Source: Paulownia fortunei
Taxonomy: Eukaryota > Streptophyta > Magnoliopsida > Lamiales > Paulowniaceae
Direction: 5' to 3'
Assembly: GCA_019321725.1 (NCBI GenBank)
Contig: CM033109.1
Span: 16,461,993-16,525,992 of the forward strand
Length of the DNA stretch: 64,000 nt
Shown: positions 10,836 through 21,058 of the stretch, piece by piece
Position numbering within the stretch: the first letter of the stretch is position 1
Layout of the letters: each line of letters starts with the position of its first letter
Notes under the pieces: model-generated
The model's input: the letters and a program-made list of their open reading frames with translations, nothing else
The model's database searches: none
What the model was told of the DNA's origin: nothing
Translations under genes and position numbers: made by a program

Positions 10836-13816
10836 ATTACCCATATATCTAAGACCCATCTTCTGAAGATGTCCATCGAATATCTTCAATGCTAAGGGTT
10901 TAGTAAGTGGGTTTGCTACATTTTTTGCTGAGGCAACTCGATCCATAATAACGTTTCCTCTGCTAATGATCTTTCTGATCAAGTGATATCATCTCATATG
11001 TGCTTGGATCCTTGATGAAATCTTGGCTCCTTTGCTTGCGCAATGACTCCATTATTATCACAGTAAATCATAACTAGATCACCAACGGATGGAACTACAT
11101 CAAACCCTTAGATGAAGTTTATAATCAAAATAGCTTCTTTTGTTGCATCTAATGCAGCAATATATTCAGCTTTAGTTGTAGAGTCTGTAGTTGTCTCTTG
11201 CTTTGAACTCTTCCAACTGACCGCACTACCATTCAAGGTGAATATACATCCGGACATGGATTTTGAGTCATCTATATCGGACTGAAAACTAGAGATTGCA
11301 TATCCCTCTAGTTTTAATTCTTCATTGCCCTATATTATAAAGATATCATTAGTCCTTCTCAAGTACTTGAGGATCATCTTAACGGCTTTCCAGTGTTCTT
11401 CCCCTCTATTAGACTGATATATGCTCGTGACACTCAGAGCATGTGTTATATCAGGCCTTGTACATAACATTGCATACATTATGCTCCCTATTGTGAAAGC
11501 GTAAGGTATGCGAGCCATCCTTTCTCTCTCATCAGGTGTCTTGGGAGATATAACCTTAGAGAGTGAAAGCCCATGACTCACAGGCAGAAATCCTCTCTTG
11601 GATTCCTCCATGCTAAATATTTTTAGCACTTTGTCTATGTACATGGACTGGGATAGTCCGATCATCCTTCTAGATCTATCTTTATAGATCTTTATCCATA
11701 GGATAAAAGATGCATCTCCCAAGTCCTTCATGAAAAACTGATTAGATAACCAAGTCCTCGTTGACTGCAACATCCTTACATCATTCCCAATGAGTAGGAT
11801 GTCATCAACGTAGAACACAACAAATGTAACTGCACTCCCACTAACCTTCTTGCAGACACATGGTTCATCTGGGTACTTATGAAAGTTAAACATTTTGATC
11901 GTTTCATCAAACTGGATGTTCCAACTCCTTGAATCTTGTTTGAGTCCATAAATGGATCTATGGAGCTTACAAATCTTTTGCTCGCTCATACTGGATATGA
12001 AGCCTTCTAGCTGCTTTATATAGATCTCTTTCTTAATATTTCCATTAAGAAAAGCGGTCTTCACATCTATTTGCCATATCTCATTGTCATAATATGCAGA
12101 TATGACTAATAGTATCCATATAGATTAAAGCATCGCTACTGGCAAAAATATTTCCTCATAATCAATTCCTTACTTCTAAGTAACCTTTTGCTACCAATCG
12201 TGTCTTATAGGTCGCTACCTCTCCATCTACTCCAAGCTTTCGCTTGTAGACCCATTTAGAGCTAATGGGAACAATTCTCTGTAGTGGGTCCACCAAGGTC
12301 CATACCTTGTTGGAGTACATGGAGTCCATTTTGGACTATATAGCTTCTTATCATTTCTCTGAGTCAATGTCAGACATTACCTCGCCATAGCTTCTTGGAT
12401 CATTATCTAAGGGGAGTCCCTCTTCTTTGTTCTCTAATAATAAGCTGTATCTCTTAGGTACCCTTGAGAACCTTTCGGATCTTCAAAGAGGTTGTGCCTT
12501 AGAGAGTCCAACATCAACTGGTGTACCATTTACTGCATCAGTTGGGGTGTTCTGTGGTTCTTGAACCTCTTCAAGTTCTACAACATTGCCACTTCCATCT
12601 GAAAGAAATTCTTCTTCAAGGAAGGTAGCATTCTTCGAAACAAACACCTTTTGTTCTGTGGCATCATAGAAATAGTATTCAATAGACTCCTTTGGATACC
12701 CTGTAAACTAGCATAAGTTGGATCTCATATCTAATTTATCTCCCACTTGGTGCTTCACATTAGCAGCACACCCCCATACCCTAAGGTATTTATAGGAAGG
12801 TATTTTTCCACACCACATCTCTTATGGTATTTTGGGAATGGCTTTAAATGGCACCTTATTTAATGGGTATGCCACCGTTTTCAAGGTATAGCCCCAGAAT
12901 GAAAAAGGCAATGAAGTGAAGCTCATCATATATTAAACCATGTCCAACAAGGTTCGATTCCTGTGTTCCTCAACTCTATTGAGTTGGGGAGTAGCAAAAA
13001 GAGTCCACTATGAGAGAATCTTATTCTGTTTTAGATAATCTAAAAATTATGTGCTTAAGTATTAACCTCCTCGATCAGATCGAGGAATTTTATACATAAT
13101 CCAGTTTGTTTCTCTACTTTGATTCTGAATTCTTTGAACTTTTCAAATACTTCAGATTTGTACCTTAAAAGGTACACATAACCATACCTAGAGAAGTCAT
13201 CAGTAAAGGTTAAGAAGTAGTTATAGTTTCTATGGGCACTAACATTTATTAGCCCACATACATGTGTATAGATCAAATCCAATAAATGCTTGGCTCGCTC
13301 CACTTGACCAATAAATGGAGATTTGGTTATCTTTTCTTTGAGGCATGATTCACATATTGGCAGTTCTTGCTCTTTCTTTAGATTAAGAAATTGTGCTAAT
13401 TTTTTAATCATTTTCTCAAAAATATGTCCTAATCTTACGTGCCACAAGCCCATAAGAACTATGATTATCTAATTTTCTCTTATTTTGTTAAATTGTGAAA
13501 ATGGGGTTATACGGAGTAACATTATATAAATAATTTATCAAAAAACCAGAACAGATAAAATTAGAACGTTTGAAAATGGAACAACTTCCATTCTCAATAA
13601 TAAATTTAAAACCTTCTCTATCCAAAACTGGAATAGAGATAATGTTCTTAATAATATCTGGAACAAAAAGACAATTGTTTAAAACTATTATAGAACTATT
13701 TCAAAAGCTAGATTAACAGTCCCTATAGCTAATGCAGCAACTCTTGCTCCATTCCTTATCCTAAGGACCGTCTTCCCCCCACTCAACTTCCTACTTCTTT
13801 CCATCATCCGTAAATT
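10836..13816 (-). pseudogene. Copia pol: integrase, reverse transcriptase, RNase H
   Basis: Minus-strand order is integrase, RT, RNase H, the Ty1/copia order. At 13055-13453 the zinc-binding/GLWHVRLGH region, CESCLKEK and the core start (LIYTHVCG, FTDDFSRYGYVYL) are readable. At 11330-12064 a 244-residue open stretch carries [25 protein letters not shown] and the terminal RT block to LKYLRRTND. At 10860-11330 RNase H follows (DSKSMSGCIFTLNG, TTKAEYIA). Between 12070 and 13050 the frame is broken several times. At the left of pol the gene is cut by the nested Tat-like element, with gag on its far side. Non-functional. Confidence 0.93.
13812..13816. repeat. Candidate left target-site duplication of the LOG-bearing element
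   Basis: AAATT here matches AAATT at 20145-20149. Using these as duplications leaves 4 extra bases outside the clear LTR start (13821) and 6 outside the clear LTR end (20138). Removing the insert rejoins the copia gag and integrase sequence to within about one base of frame. Confidence 0.5.
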
Positions 13817-13820
13817 ATTA

Positions 13821-15394
13821 TGGTAAGTGCATATTTTGACATATTTTTGTATCAAACCCTTTATACTTTTCTTGCTTTAGTCTTGTTAATATTGTTGTTT
13901 TTTTAATATTTTGTGTTAGGGAATAAATGGAAGCATGTTTCTAAACTTGTGCAATTTTTGTAATTTGAGCATAACTTCATGATCGAAAGCCCTATGGACC
14001 TAAAACTTATTTCATTTGAAAGAAAAAAGATAGAGGTACAACTTTTCTATTGGAAGATCAGCCTAATTCAGTCTTTATTATAGCATAAAATTCATCCAAG
14101 TAATTTCACAAAATGGATCACCAAAATTCGGATTAGACTTCAGTCCAGTATTGATGTACTTGACCAATTAGGTCATATCTCTTAAGCCTAAATTTATTTT
14201 GGGCTGAAATGTTAGATACGTTATACACAAAAGGTAGATAAACAAGTTTCCAGAACATAAGATAGTGAAAAACTGTGTCAAAATGGTAAAAACATAGGCT
14301 GCAATTTGCTATTGCTGATAAAGGATGGCTCTTGGACATGACTCAGTAATTTGGCCATATCTCAATCATCTGACTCCCAAATATATCAGAGATGAAAGAT
14401 CTACAATTTTTACTCTTTATGCATCTTCAAAATCTAGCTGTATCTAACTGAACAATGCAATTCAATTCAGTGGGTGAAAATTTGGTGTTACAACTTACCA
14501 ACTCTTGGCAACTATCATACCACTTGATTAACCCCTCCATTATTTGTTTGGCCTCTAGCTTACTCCAAGTACTATAAATAGGCTATGTATTAAGCTTGTA
14601 AGAGGAAGGGGGTAGAGGGTTTCTTTAGGCTAAGTTATCTAGTTTGTATGTTTTCTAGTATTGTAAGTTTTCTAGTAGTAATAGAAATGCATTCTCTAGT
14701 TTCTCTTATATTTTTAGTCTTTGCTGCTTTTATTATGTCTTTCTAAATTTTATTTTGTCGAGAAAAAAGGGTGAACCTCTTGATGGATGAAGAGGAATGG
14801 TTATAAGGGTAGAAAATATTTAAGTATATTGTATTATTATTTTTATTTTTGATCTAAACCCTACTTATTTTGTGGTAATTCTTGATTTATGTATCTCCAA
14901 TGGCACAACAAACACTTCGGTTCATTTAGCTTATTGTATGGTTTTACCCCACTGACTGTTAATGTGAAACCTTGATTTGTTGTTGACGAAGGTGTGCATA
15001 AATGCTTGATCCTATAAATAAGTGTTGGCGTGAAGAGATAATTTGCAATAGTAAGACAATATCATGATTACCTTATTGCATGAGTTATTTGATAATATCT
15101 TTCCATTGTAACCTTCATTATGTATGGATTCTAATTGTGGCAATTAATAGAGGTAAAAAGAATAAATAATCATTTCTCTATCCAAAACTCAAGAGTAGAT
15201 TCCTAATTCTCAATACTTTTATTGCTTTGGTTTTTCTTTAGTTACAACATACATTAATTGTTCATATATTTTAATTCACATAAACTCCATCTTTTTAGAA
15301 ATATAAACTTGAATTCTTCAAACAACTTTCCTATAGATCGACCTTGAACTTACGAAAAATTTATTACTTAATACAACTTGCACTTGGGTTTGCA
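13821..15394 (+). repeat. 5' LTR of the LOG-bearing element
   Basis: 1,574-bp direct repeat of 18546-20138, starting TGGTAAGTGC and ending TTTGCA. It includes a TATA box at 14573-14580 that divides a plausible U3 from R/U5. The 68-codon minus-strand open frame at 14133-14339 is not supported as a gene. Confidence 0.88.
14573..14580 (+). promoter_or_regulatory. TATA box in the 5' LTR of the LOG-bearing element
   Basis: TATAAATA in the context AGTACTATAAATAGGC, a near-ideal plant TATA box, conserved at 19319-19326 in the other LTR. Expected transcription would start about 30 bp downstream and run through the LOG copy in sense. Confidence 0.7.
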
Positions 15395-15594
15395 AGGTTA
15401 ATACAAATTTATTTCTTTTTCTTTCTAACTCTCAAGAAGGGTTTTCTTTTTTTCCTAAAAATGCAACTTTGAAAATTTATAAAATCAGGATTGAAAGATT
15501 GAGGATGCTTATGTACAAGGGCATCCTGGAGGACATATGATGGATAATTGAAGAAAAGGTAAGGGCAGATGAGTTTTCACATGGGTTTTCAGAT
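15395..15594 (+). other. Leader of the LOG-bearing element
   Basis: Sequence between the 5' LTR and the first coding-like segment. The bases right after the LTR (AGGTTAATACAAATTT) do not match an obvious tRNA 3' end, so I could not assign a primer-binding site. A pyrimidine-rich stretch (15415-15460) follows. Nothing else is recognised. Confidence 0.5.
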
Positions 15595-16000
15595 TTGCTT
15601 ACTAGATATATGTCTGGTTTTTGTAAAAGCACATATTCAAAAAAACGAAGGGTGAAAAAAATGAAAGTTTGTCATATTTGTGCTAGATGGACTTGCAACA
15701 CAAAGTGTCATTCTTTAGGAATGGTCTCTAAAAATCGAGAAGATAAACTTAAATTCATTATAGATGGACTCAGTAAGGAGTTTTTAGATCACATTATATT
15801 GACTCTTGAGATGCATTTATGTAGATTGGTACAACGTGCAATTTTTGATTTATGGGATCGTTTTTATATGAATATGAGCTTTATAGTCTTGGGAATTTGA
15901 CACTTTGTCAGTTTATAAGAAAACTGGATGGGAAGCATATCCTCGACCTATAAAGGGCGTTTATGCCATTACTGGACGTAAAACCAGAGGAAGATATTAG
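15595..16000 (+). pseudogene. Unrecognised coding segment in the LOG-bearing element
   Basis: A 101-residue open frame (15595-15900) continues in another frame at 15899-16000 (DTLSVYKKTGWEAYPRP to TRGRY, then TAG), suggesting one protein with a frameshift near 15890. Met1 or Met23 could be the start. Residues 17-24 are very basic. A cysteine cluster C26-C29-C34-C38 (CX2CX4CX3C) follows, then an amphipathic-looking region with GLSKEFLDHI and a tryptophan near residue 87. It does not look like gypsy gag, protease or RT. It could be a second captured host fragment or a lineage-specific element gene. I cannot name a family. Confidence 0.45.
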
Positions 16001-16039
16001 CCACAATAACAACTACATGTACATTCACGTGTAAGTAGG

Positions 16040-16188
16040 TAATTTTTAAATTTTGTGTGTGTCCTTATTTTCAACCTTTTTGACAAAAGAAAAAGACAAG
16101 CAATAAATGCATTCCTTGTTCACATCTCAATAAATATCACCGTACTCACTCTATTTTTGCACATCTTATTTTTAAAAAGAAAAAAACA
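16040..16188 (+). other. Probable captured 5' UTR of the LOG transcript
   Basis: About 150 bases rich in pyrimidine and A ending in AAAAAACAATGG, a good plant start context (A at -3, G at +4). It differs in texture from the preceding coding-like segment and probably came with the LOG mRNA. The left junction cannot be placed exactly without the donor gene. Confidence 0.4.
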
Positions 16189-16809
16189 ATGGAAGTTTCT
16201 TCAACTCATAAATTCAATTTCATTTGTGTTTTTAGTGGATCCAATTTAAGAAAAAATGGTGAGTTTATAGGGGCAGCCAATAACCTTGGTAGAACTTTAG
16301 CAGAAAGAAAAATTCATTTAGTGTATAGGAGAGGCAATTTGGGGTCAATGGGGAGTGTTGCTATTTCTGCTTATGCAGGAGGTGTCAAAGTTCTTGGAGT
16401 TATCTCAAAAGTTTTAACAGTACAGAATATTATAGGTACGATCATTAGAGATGAGCTAAAAGTGTCACATATTCAGGACAGAATGTCTAACATATTAAAC
16501 AATGCAGATGCATTCATCATTCTACCTAGCGGCTTTGGTACACTGGAGCAATTATTCCAAGTTGTCTCTTGGGCACAACTCAATATTCACCAAAAACCTA
16601 TAGGTATTCTTAATCTTAATTGATTTTATGATGGTTTGCTATCTTTTGTAGATCATGTTGTGAAAAAAGGTTTTATTTCAACTTATGTGAGAAGAATCAT
16701 CATTTCTGCTCCGACACCTGACCAACTAATTGATCAACTTCTAGCATATGTGCCAGAACCTGATCCAGCCTTGGCCAATGTAGATTGGTCCAACAGGAAC
16801 AATGGGTGA
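16189..16809 (+). pseudogene. Intronless LOG-family copy (cytokinin riboside 5'-monophosphate phosphoribohydrolase), captured
   Basis: LOG enzymes release active cytokinin bases from cytokinin nucleotides, in cytosol and nucleus. This copy is 206 codons to the terminal TGA, close to the usual ~210-230. Readable landmarks are ICVFSGSN (residues 12-19), LVYRRGNLG (44-52), NADAFI, PSGFGTLEQ (113-121), VSWAQLNIHQKPIG, and after the break FYDGLL and PEPDPALA. Damage: the family PGGxGTxxE motif has Gly to Ser at 114 and Glu to Gln at 121; the usual YGGG is YRRG; VFCGS has Cys to Ser; and codon 145 is TGA (16621-16623), probably from GGA Gly. Plant LOG genes normally have several introns and this has none, which points to a reverse-transcribed copy. 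It lies inside LTRs in sense orientation. The call is firm; activity is very unlikely. Confidence 0.92.
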
Positions 16810-18530
16810 AAATGCAAATTGAATTTGACTTTCAGTCTGTGATACTTATTGTTAATGGTTTCATCTAATAGTGTGTGTTTTTTGTTGTTGTTGTTTCAGC
16901 TTTATTTTTTTAGCCACAATTCAGGTGATATCTTTCAAACTCTACTTTCCTATCTATTTTTTACATTGAGGACAATGTCTCGATTAGGTTGGAGGGAGAG
17001 ATAGTTGATATCATGACTTGTGTGTTCAATGTGTGTTTTTCTAGTTTCTCTTCTAAAAATAAAAAAATAAAAAAAAAAATAAATCAAGCGTGCTTTTTTT
17101 ATGGGTCCGTTGAAAACATGAAAAATGGTGGCTGAGTAAATGGTAATTGTAACACTCTTGAGACGCATCCCTATTTTTACATAACATGACAAGTTTGTGA
17201 ATTACCAATTTTTTTTTTATTTTTTTTGAGTCAAAGTGGTTCTTCTAACTTCAATGATTAAAATTTGGTATAAATAATGTGGTTTGATTGATGATGGGTG
17301 TTGTTTTAGACTTTGATGCTGTTATTCAGCTAATATATTTTTATGATAATTATACTCAATTTTTTTTTGGCACAAATAGTTATGTTATTCAGTGTGAAGA
17401 CAATCATGTCAAAATAGGAAGTTCTTATGCCATTGCTCTAATCATCACTTGGATCTACAATATGTAGTAGTTGAGTATTAGAACTTTTACTTTTGGTCTG
17501 TTAAGGCGAACGACTGATAGTGCACCACTAAAAAAATGATTAAGGTATTAGATTTTCTTGCACCATTACTAAATCAGCTTGTTCCCCATGTGATGTTTTA
17601 AGAGAACATCCCCCTAGTGAACTACTTTGAACCTTTCAATAAATAAATATTTTTTTTGTAATCATATCTTTTTACCTAGCCTAAATACATTATTATCCAA
17701 CCCTTGTTCTAAAAATGATTGGAGTTTAAGAGACATTCAATTGACAGCGTGAACTTACAAAAGAAATTCAAGTTGAAATAGAAGATAAGTGTGTGGGAGT
17801 TTCTCTTTAAAAAAAAAAAAAAGAAAAACAATAAAAAAAATAGAAAGAAAAAAAATTTGCAAAGTGCTATGAGTTGCAACTGAAAATGAGATGTTGCAAG
17901 ATGAATAAAAAGGGTCCAATTCAATAACAATGGACCCTAGTGTCGAAATTTATGGAGTTTGAGAATTCTTCATCGATAAACTCTATGTTTCTAATTCCAT
18001 GAAGTTTTTAAAACCTTTGTTGCATTTTATCCTTTTATTTTTTAGTTACATCACTACCCTTTGACCCCATTACAATCTTTATTGAAAACCTTTTGATTTC
18101 GTGTGGTGCCTTCAGTGTAGTGGAGATTTGTACCAAAAGAAGAGCCTATGTTGAACTTTTTTGTTAGAGATTGGGTGATGGTTTTTGTAAGGTTTTATGA
18201 GAATTTACTTATTTGAAGCATGCATAGTTTCATCACTATTGGCATTAACTATCCACACACACACACTTGAATGACTAAAAGTTAAACTCAATATTTATTT
18301 GATTTTATTTCCATATTACTTTGTTGCTTCATGAGAATAAAAGTTGAAAGATAGTTATTATAGGTGTTTGTGGCTATCACTGTTGGAAACTTTCACGAGA
18401 CTAAATTCATCTTCTATGGGCCACCTAGGGGTTTAAAGGTTTGTTGCATATGGTAAATGCAATCGTGATTTCCTACGAAAGTGGATTAGTTTATGTTTGT
18501 TTTAGGCTTGCTCGAGGTCAAGCAAAGGTT
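16810..18530 (+). other. 3' non-coding part of the LOG-bearing element
   Basis: No coding similarity seen. It contains a GTTGTTGTTGTTTCAG stretch (16885-16900), the phrase ACATTGAGGACAATGTCT (16962-16979) common just downstream of pol in Athila/Tat elements, homopolymer A and T tracts (17055-17080, 17205-17230, 17807-17850) and a short CA run near 18256. The open frames at 16950-17192 and 17709-17930 on the minus strand are simple-sequence artefacts. Confidence 0.6.
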
Positions 18531-18545
18531 AAGTGTGGGAGAATT
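18531..18545 (+). other. Polypurine tract of the LOG-bearing element
   Basis: AAGTGTGGGAGAATT immediately before the 3' LTR. The preceding GCTCGAGGTCAAGCAAAGG is the characteristic Tat/Athila-branch context, which fixes the element orientation as +. Confidence 0.8.
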
Positions 18546-20138
18546 TAATAAGTGCATATTTTGACATATTTTTGTATCAAATCCTTTATAATTTTCTTGC
18601 TTTAGTCTTGTTAATATTATTGTTTTATTAATATTTTGTGTTAAGAAATAAATGGAAGCATATTTCCAAACTTGTGCAGTTTTTGTAATTTGACCATAAC
18701 TTCATGATCAAAAGCCATATGGACCTGAAGCTTGTTTCATTTGAAAGAAAAAAGATAGAGGTACAACTTTTCTATTGGAAGCTCAGCACAATTCAGTCTT
18801 GATTATAGCAAAATATTCGTTCAAGTAGTTGCACAAAATGGATCACCAAAATTCGGATCAGACTTCAGCCCAGTATTGATGTATTTGACCAATTAGGTCA
18901 TATCTCTTAATCCCAGACTTATTTTGGACTAAAATTTGGATATGTTATACGTAAGAGGTAAATAAACAACTTTTCTGAAGACAAGATGGTGATAAAGGAT
19001 GTCAAAAAGATAAAAAACGTAGGTTGTAAGTTGCTGCTGCTGAGAAAGGATGGCTTTTGGACATGATTTGGTAATTTGACCATATCTCCTTCATCCAACC
19101 ACCAAATTTGACAAACTATATATAAAAATATATCAGTGCCAAAAGATCTACAATTTTTATTCTTTACACATCTTCAAAAGATAGTTGTATCTAACCGAAC
19201 AATGCAATTCAATTCAGTAGGTGAGATTTGGTGTTACAACTTACCAACTCTTGACAACTAGTATATCACTTGATTAACCCCTCCATTATTTGTTTGGCCT
19301 CTAGATTACTCCAAGTACTATAAATAGACCATGTATTAAGCTTGTAAGAGAAGGGGGTAGAGGGTTTCTTTAGGCTAAGTTTTCTAGTTTGTATGTTTTT
19401 TAGTATTGTAAGTTTTCTAGTAGTAATAGAAATGCATTCTCTAGTTTCTCTTATAGTTTTAGTCTTTGTTGCTTTTATTATGTCTTTCTAAATTTTATTT
19501 TGCTGAGAAAAAAGGGTGAACCGCTTGATGGAGAAAGAGGAATGGTTGTAAGGGTAGAACATGTTTAACTATGTTGTATTATTATTTTTATTTTTGATCT
19601 AAACCCTACTTGTTTTGTGGTGATTATTGATTTATGTATCTCCAATGGCACAACAAACACTTCGGTTCATTTAGCTTATTGTATGGTTTTACCCCACCGA
19701 TTGCTAATGTGAAACCTTAATTTGTTGTTGACAAGGTGTGCATAAATGCTTGATCCCATAAATAAGTATTGGCGTTAAGAGATAATTTATAATAGTAAGA
19801 CAATATCATGATTATCTTATTGCATGAGTTATTTGATAATATCTTTCAATTGGAACCTTCATTATGTGTGGATTCCAATTATGGCAATTAATAGAGGTAA
19901 AAAGATTAAATAACCATTTCTCTATCCAAAACTCAAGAGTGGATCCCTAATCCTCAATACTTTTATTAATTCAATTTTTCTTTAGTTATAGCATATATTA
20001 ATTGTTCATATATTTGGATTCACATAAACTCCATCTTTTTAGAAATATAAACTTGAATTCTTCAAACAACTTCCTTATAGATCAATCTCGGACTCACAAA
20101 AAATTTATTACTTAATACAACCTGCACTTGGGTTTGCA
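18546..20138 (+). repeat. 3' LTR of the LOG-bearing element
   Basis: 1,593-bp direct repeat of 13821-15394. The first bases are TAATAAGTGC, so the terminal TG has mutated to TA. A TATA box is present at 19319-19326. It ends TTTGCA at 20138, followed by ACCTTA and the AAATT of the candidate duplication. Confidence 0.88.
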
Positions 20139-20159
20139 ACCTTAAAATTGTAGCACATT

Positions 20160-21058
20160 GCAAATATGTGAGCCACAACCGGTATCTAATACCCAAGAAG
20201 TATTGTTAACCGATAAGTTAACTTCAACAAAATATATACCTGAACTCTTCAAACTTGCAATATGCTCCTTGCAATTCCTCTTCCAGTGTCCTGGTTTGCT
20301 GTAGTAATGGCACTTGTCATTGGCTTAAGAAGAAACTTTTTGACACCACCTTTAGCTTTCAGCTTGTTGGGTTTAGAGGAACCCTTTTCATTATTCTTTC
20401 CTTTCTTGGGCTTTTTAGCCGTTAATCCAGAAGAAGCTCCAACAAGAAGAACCATCTTGTCCTTTTTCATTGTGAACTCAGCAGTCTTTAGCATGTTCAC
20501 AAGCTCAGCGAGATTATTCTCCATGTTGTGCATGATAAAGTTGACAACAAAGGTGTCAAACGTTGGAGGCAGAGACTGCAGTAGAAGGTCTGTATTGAGT
20601 TCATTCTCCATAATGACTCCAAGGGACGCCAGCCTTTCAATAAGGGTTATCATCTTCAATCCATGATCATGGACTGAAGAGCCCTCAATTATACGATATC
20701 TGAAAAGCTCTTTTGAGATCTAATATCTCCTCTGTCGAGTTCTTTCACCATATAACTCTTGTAGGTGCATGAGGATCTCATAAGTAGTATATTGATCCTC
20801 GTTCTACCTCTGTAGCTCATTTGATATCGATACCAGCATGTAGCATCAAGCCTGCAGATTGTCATCAATATGATATAAGTAATCTGCATAATTCTCTGAA
20901 GTAATGTCCTCCGGTGGAACCAAAGGAGGCGTAGTGCCAAGGACTTATGCCTTCTTCTCTGACTGAAGAACTATCTTCAGGTTTCTTAGTCAATCGATAA
21001 AGTTAGGTCCAGTTAATTTGTTTTGTTCAAGGATGGTTGCAAGTGGATTCTTTACCAT
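20160..21058 (-). pseudogene. Copia gag (capsid and zinc knuckle)
   Basis: The minus-strand start is an ATG at 21058 (MVKNPLATIL), followed by LTGPNF and the plant copia gag domain. The segment at 20249-20659 holds 136 codons with the ERLASLG and LLQSLPPTFD regions and a lysine-rich tail. A degraded CCHC zinc knuckle and the protease start (WVL-TGCGSHIC, in which the DTG-type site is altered) lie at 20160-20280. Stops interrupt the first third (near 20975, 20940, 20850 and 20810). The nested LTR element cuts the gene just after the CNVLQ block. Non-functional. Confidence 0.88.

Larger units (their letters stand above)
13817..20144 (+). mobile_element. Tat-like non-autonomous LTR retrotransposon carrying a captured LOG gene
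   Basis: About 6.3 kb, inserted in the gag-integrase interval of the copia element and on the opposite strand. Two direct repeats of ~1.58 kb (13821-15394, 18546-20138) begin TGRTAAGTGC and end GGGTTTGCA. The block before the 3' LTR, CTCGAGGTCAAGCAAAGG then AAGTGTGGGAGAATTTAATAAG, is the polypurine context typical of Tat/Athila-branch gypsy elements. The ~3.15-kb internal region shows no gag, protease, RT or integrase. It holds an unrecognised coding segment (15595-16000) and an intronless LOG copy (16189-16809), both in the element's sense direction. By eye, about 15 of the first 200 aligned LTR positions differ, so it is not recent. Confidence 0.85.

Noticed and set aside
16055..16249. 64-codon frame upstream of and overlapping LOG
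   Set aside because: Hydrophobic because it is T-rich leader sequence; it overlaps the LOG start in another frame and has no family match.
17709..17930. Phenylalanine-rich minus-strand frame
   Set aside because: Product of A-rich simple sequence on the plus strand.
20262..20666. 134-codon plus-strand open frame
   Set aside because: Exact antisense shadow of the copia gag, which has recognisable gag motifs on the minus strand.
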